Shown in pieces: positions 5,496-6,752 of a stretch of 6,752 nucleotides of DNA (positions are counted from its first letter, which is position 1; each line of letters begins with the position of its first letter). Source of the DNA: Actinomycetota bacterium (GTDB lineage Bacteria; Acidobacteriota; Blastocatellia; Chloracidobacteriales; Chloracidobacteriaceae); NCBI GenBank assembly GCA_013298335.1, contig JAAFHI010000185.1:1-6752 (forward strand). Direction: 5' to 3'. The position numbers were made by a program, and so were the translations under genes. Below the pieces are notes generated by a model. That model searched no databases. It had not been told where the DNA came from and saw only the letters and a list, made by a program, of their open reading frames with translations.

Positions 5496-6509
5496 ATGAC
5501 GCAATTTGAGCCTTACGCCGAACTGCTCGCGCGGATGGCGCGTCCGCCGAAGGTCGCCCAGACGCCGTCGCGCGTCGTCTACCGTGAAAACAAGCTGCGG
5601 GTGCTGCACTACAAGCCAGTCGGACCGGTGCGTCAGGCGACGCCCGTGCTGATCGTCAATTCGCTCATCAACAAGTACTACATTCTCGATCTCACGCCGG
5701 GGAAAAGCTTCGTCGAGTACCTGACCGGTCGAGGATTTCCCGTCTACATGATCGACTGGGGCACCCCCGCCGCCTCCGACGCCGACATCACTCTGACGCA
5801 CCACATCAATCACTACCTGCCGAACATCGTGAACGCGGTCACCGAGCACGCCAAATCGGAAAAAGTGTCGCTGCTCGGCTACTGCATGGGCGGGACGATG
5901 ACGCTCATGCACGCCGCTGTCCATCCGAAGAAAATCGCGAACCTTGTCCTGCTCGCTACCCCGGTGGACTTCGAAAACGAGGCGATGCTGAACCTCTGGG
6001 CCAACCGGCAATACTTCGACGTCGATAAAATGGTCGATACCTTCGGCAATCCTCCCGAAGCGCTGCTTCAGACCACCTTCATGATGATGAAGCCGACCAA
6101 AAACATGACCAAGTACCTCGATTTGTTCCAGAACGCGGGCAACCGCGAGTTCGTGGACACGTTTCTGGCGTTCGATTATTGGGTCAACGACGTGGTCTCG
6201 ATGCCCGGCGAGACGTTCCGGCAGTTCATCACCTGGTGCTACCACGAAAACCGGCTCGCGCGCGGCACGCTGAAAATCGGACGCCGCCTCGCGACGCTCG
6301 AAAAAATCGCCTGCCCGGTGCTGAACGTCATCGCCAACCACGACGACGTCGTGCCGCGCCAGTCGTCCGAATGCCTGATGGACCGCATCTCCAGCACCGA
6401 CAAGGAGTTGCTGGCGGTCAACGGCGGCCACCACGGCATTTCCATCGGTCCCGGCGCGGTCGCGAAAGTCTGGCCGCACATCGCCGAATGGCTGGCGGCG
6501 CGGAGCTAG
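5496..6509 (+). CDS. phaC: Class III-like PHA synthase catalytic subunit PhaC
   Basis: This 337-aa protein polymerises (R)-3-hydroxyacyl-CoA into polyhydroxyalkanoate with release of CoA, at the granule surface. The full catalytic set is visible: VLIVNSLINKYYILDL (51-66), MIDWGTP (85-91), elbow GYCMGG with Cys130 (codon TGC, 5883-5885), the conserved Trp in DYWVNDVVSMPGETFRQF (227-244), Asp283 in NHDDVVP and His312 in GGHHG. The length and the lack of the long N-terminal domain of class I/II enzymes place it with class III/IV synthases, which need a second subunit (PhaE or Bacillus PhaR). The PhaE-like protein two genes upstream is the likely partner. It follows the Ser paralog after 40 bp; GGAAA at 5482-5486 is a weak ribosome-binding site. 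It is probably the only Cys-type synthase in this window. Substrate chain length is unknown; class III enzymes usually prefer short chains. Confidence 0.95.
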   Translation: MTQFEPYAELLARMARPPKVAQTPSRVVYRENKLRVLHYKPVGPVRQATPVLIVNSLINKYYILDLTPGKSFVEYLTGRGFPVYMIDWGTPAASDADITLTHHINHYLPNIVNAVTEHAKSEKVSLLGYCMGGTMTLMHAAVHPKKIANLVLLATPVDFENEAMLNLWANRQYFDVDKMVDTFGNPPEALLQTTFMMMKPTKNMTKYLDLFQNAGNREFVDTFLAFDYWVNDVVSMPGETFRQFITWCYHENRLARGTLKIGRRLATLEKIACPVLNVIANHDDVVPRQSSECLMDRISSTDKELLAVNGGHHGISIGPGAVAKVWPHIAEWLAARS

Positions 6510-6590
6510 CAGTCAGTGGCCAGCAGTCAGTAGTCAGTGAAAACCCGCATCACAAAATTCCAACAAATTCCGAAAGAGGATAGCCCATAG
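6508..6590 (+). repeat. 83-bp direct repeat, copy A
   Basis: This matches 6619-6701 at 78 of 83 positions with a fixed offset of 111 bp. Its first part is built of short AGTCAGT/CAGTAGTCAGT-type units. The second half, from GCATCACAAAATTCC to the end, is identical in both copies. It begins within the last two bases of the phaC stop codon. The copies are separated by a 28-bp spacer. Confidence 0.85.
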
Positions 6591-6616
6591 CCGGAGCGCT
6601 CTGGCGAGGCTATGGG
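6584..6616. repeat. Hairpin spanning end of copy A and the spacer
   Basis: Perfect 9-bp arms CCCATAGCC (6584-6592) and GGCTATGGG (6608-6616) enclose 15 bases that include the palindrome GAGCGCTC. No T-run follows, so it is not a classical terminator, though it is the first strong hairpin after phaC and could mark the 3' end of the message. Confidence 0.65.
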
Positions 6617-6618
6617 AA

Positions 6619-6701
6619 AGCAGCCAGTAGCCAGCAGTCAGCAGTCATTGAAACCCCGCATCACAAAATTCCAACAAATTCCGAAAGAGGATAGCCCATA
6701 G
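6619..6701 (+). repeat. 83-bp direct repeat, copy B
   Basis: This is the second copy of the repeat at 6508-6590, with five substitutions, all in its first half. Copy B is not followed by the hairpin arm that follows copy A, so the second repeat unit is incomplete or has diverged. Confidence 0.85.
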
Positions 6702-6705
6702 ACTC

Positions 6706-6752
6706 CATGCCCGTGTCGGTCACCATCAGGCATGAAAATTCTATTTTCATAA
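6706..6752. other. Two small palindromes at the right edge
   Basis: Arms CATGCC (6706-6711) and GGCATG (6729-6734) form one inverted repeat. It overlaps a second, AT-rich one with perfect 8-bp arms ATGAAAAT (6732-6739) and ATTTTCAT (6743-6750) around TCT. The second could be an operator or promoter element of a gene beyond the window. No gene can be assigned here; the stretch 6510-6752 holds only repeats and hairpins. Confidence 0.45.

Noticed and set aside
5271..6479. Minus-strand open frame of 402 codons opposite phaC
   Set aside because: The opposite strand encodes an intact PhaC with its full triad; this frame is His/Arg/Val-rich and motif-free.
6508..6701. CRISPR array
   Set aside because: There are only two long copies, which contain internal tandem units and differ in sequence; the single 28-bp spacer is part of a hairpin.
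6732..6752. Tiny open frame MKILFS
   Set aside because: Six codons without a ribosome-binding site, fully explained by the AT-rich palindrome.

Overview
This window is a polyhydroxyalkanoate (PHA) storage locus from a moderately high-GC bacterium. Coding regions are GC-rich, while the space between the two divergent transcription units (about 2976-3223) is AT-rich. The gene set is a PhaR-type regulator, a phasin-like protein, a PhaE-like subunit and class III-like PhaC proteins. This resembles the class III PHA loci of purple sulfur bacteria and some other Gram-negative lineages, but nothing here fixes a taxon. No rRNA, tRNA, transposase or CRISPR array was seen.

Left half, minus strand, read from about 2975 down to 1: a PhaR-family PHA regulator; an adenylate-forming acyl-CoA ligase whose start overlaps the regulator's end by 14 bases; a 133-bp palindromic element; and an alpha/beta hydrolase cut off by the left edge just before its expected catalytic His. 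Right half, plus strand, from about 3179: a sigma-70-like promoter; a small Ala-rich phasin-like protein; a long stem-loop element; a short PhaE-like protein with a basic histone H1-like tail; a PhaC-like protein with Ser in place of the catalytic Cys; and a PhaC with the normal Cys/Asp/His triad. Beyond 6509 lie an imperfect 83-bp direct repeat and small palindromes.

Likely working model (inference): PhaR senses PHA and controls the divergent phasin promoter, and perhaps its own. The ligase may supply acyl-CoA substrates. The PhaE-like protein and the Cys PhaC would form the granule-bound synthase. The Ser PhaC paralog could be a structural partner, a regulator, or a hydrolase/transferase acting on PHA or hydroxyacyl-CoA. 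The H1-like tail suggests the PhaE-like subunit may also tether granules to the nucleoid, as PhaF and PhaM do elsewhere. No phaA or phaB (thiolase, reductase) lies in the window.

The most interesting points are the tandem Cys/Ser PhaC pair, the PhaE motif joined to an H1-like tail, a repeated TGC-rich motif in the divergent promoter region, and hairpin-rich intergenic elements that appear to share an architecture.
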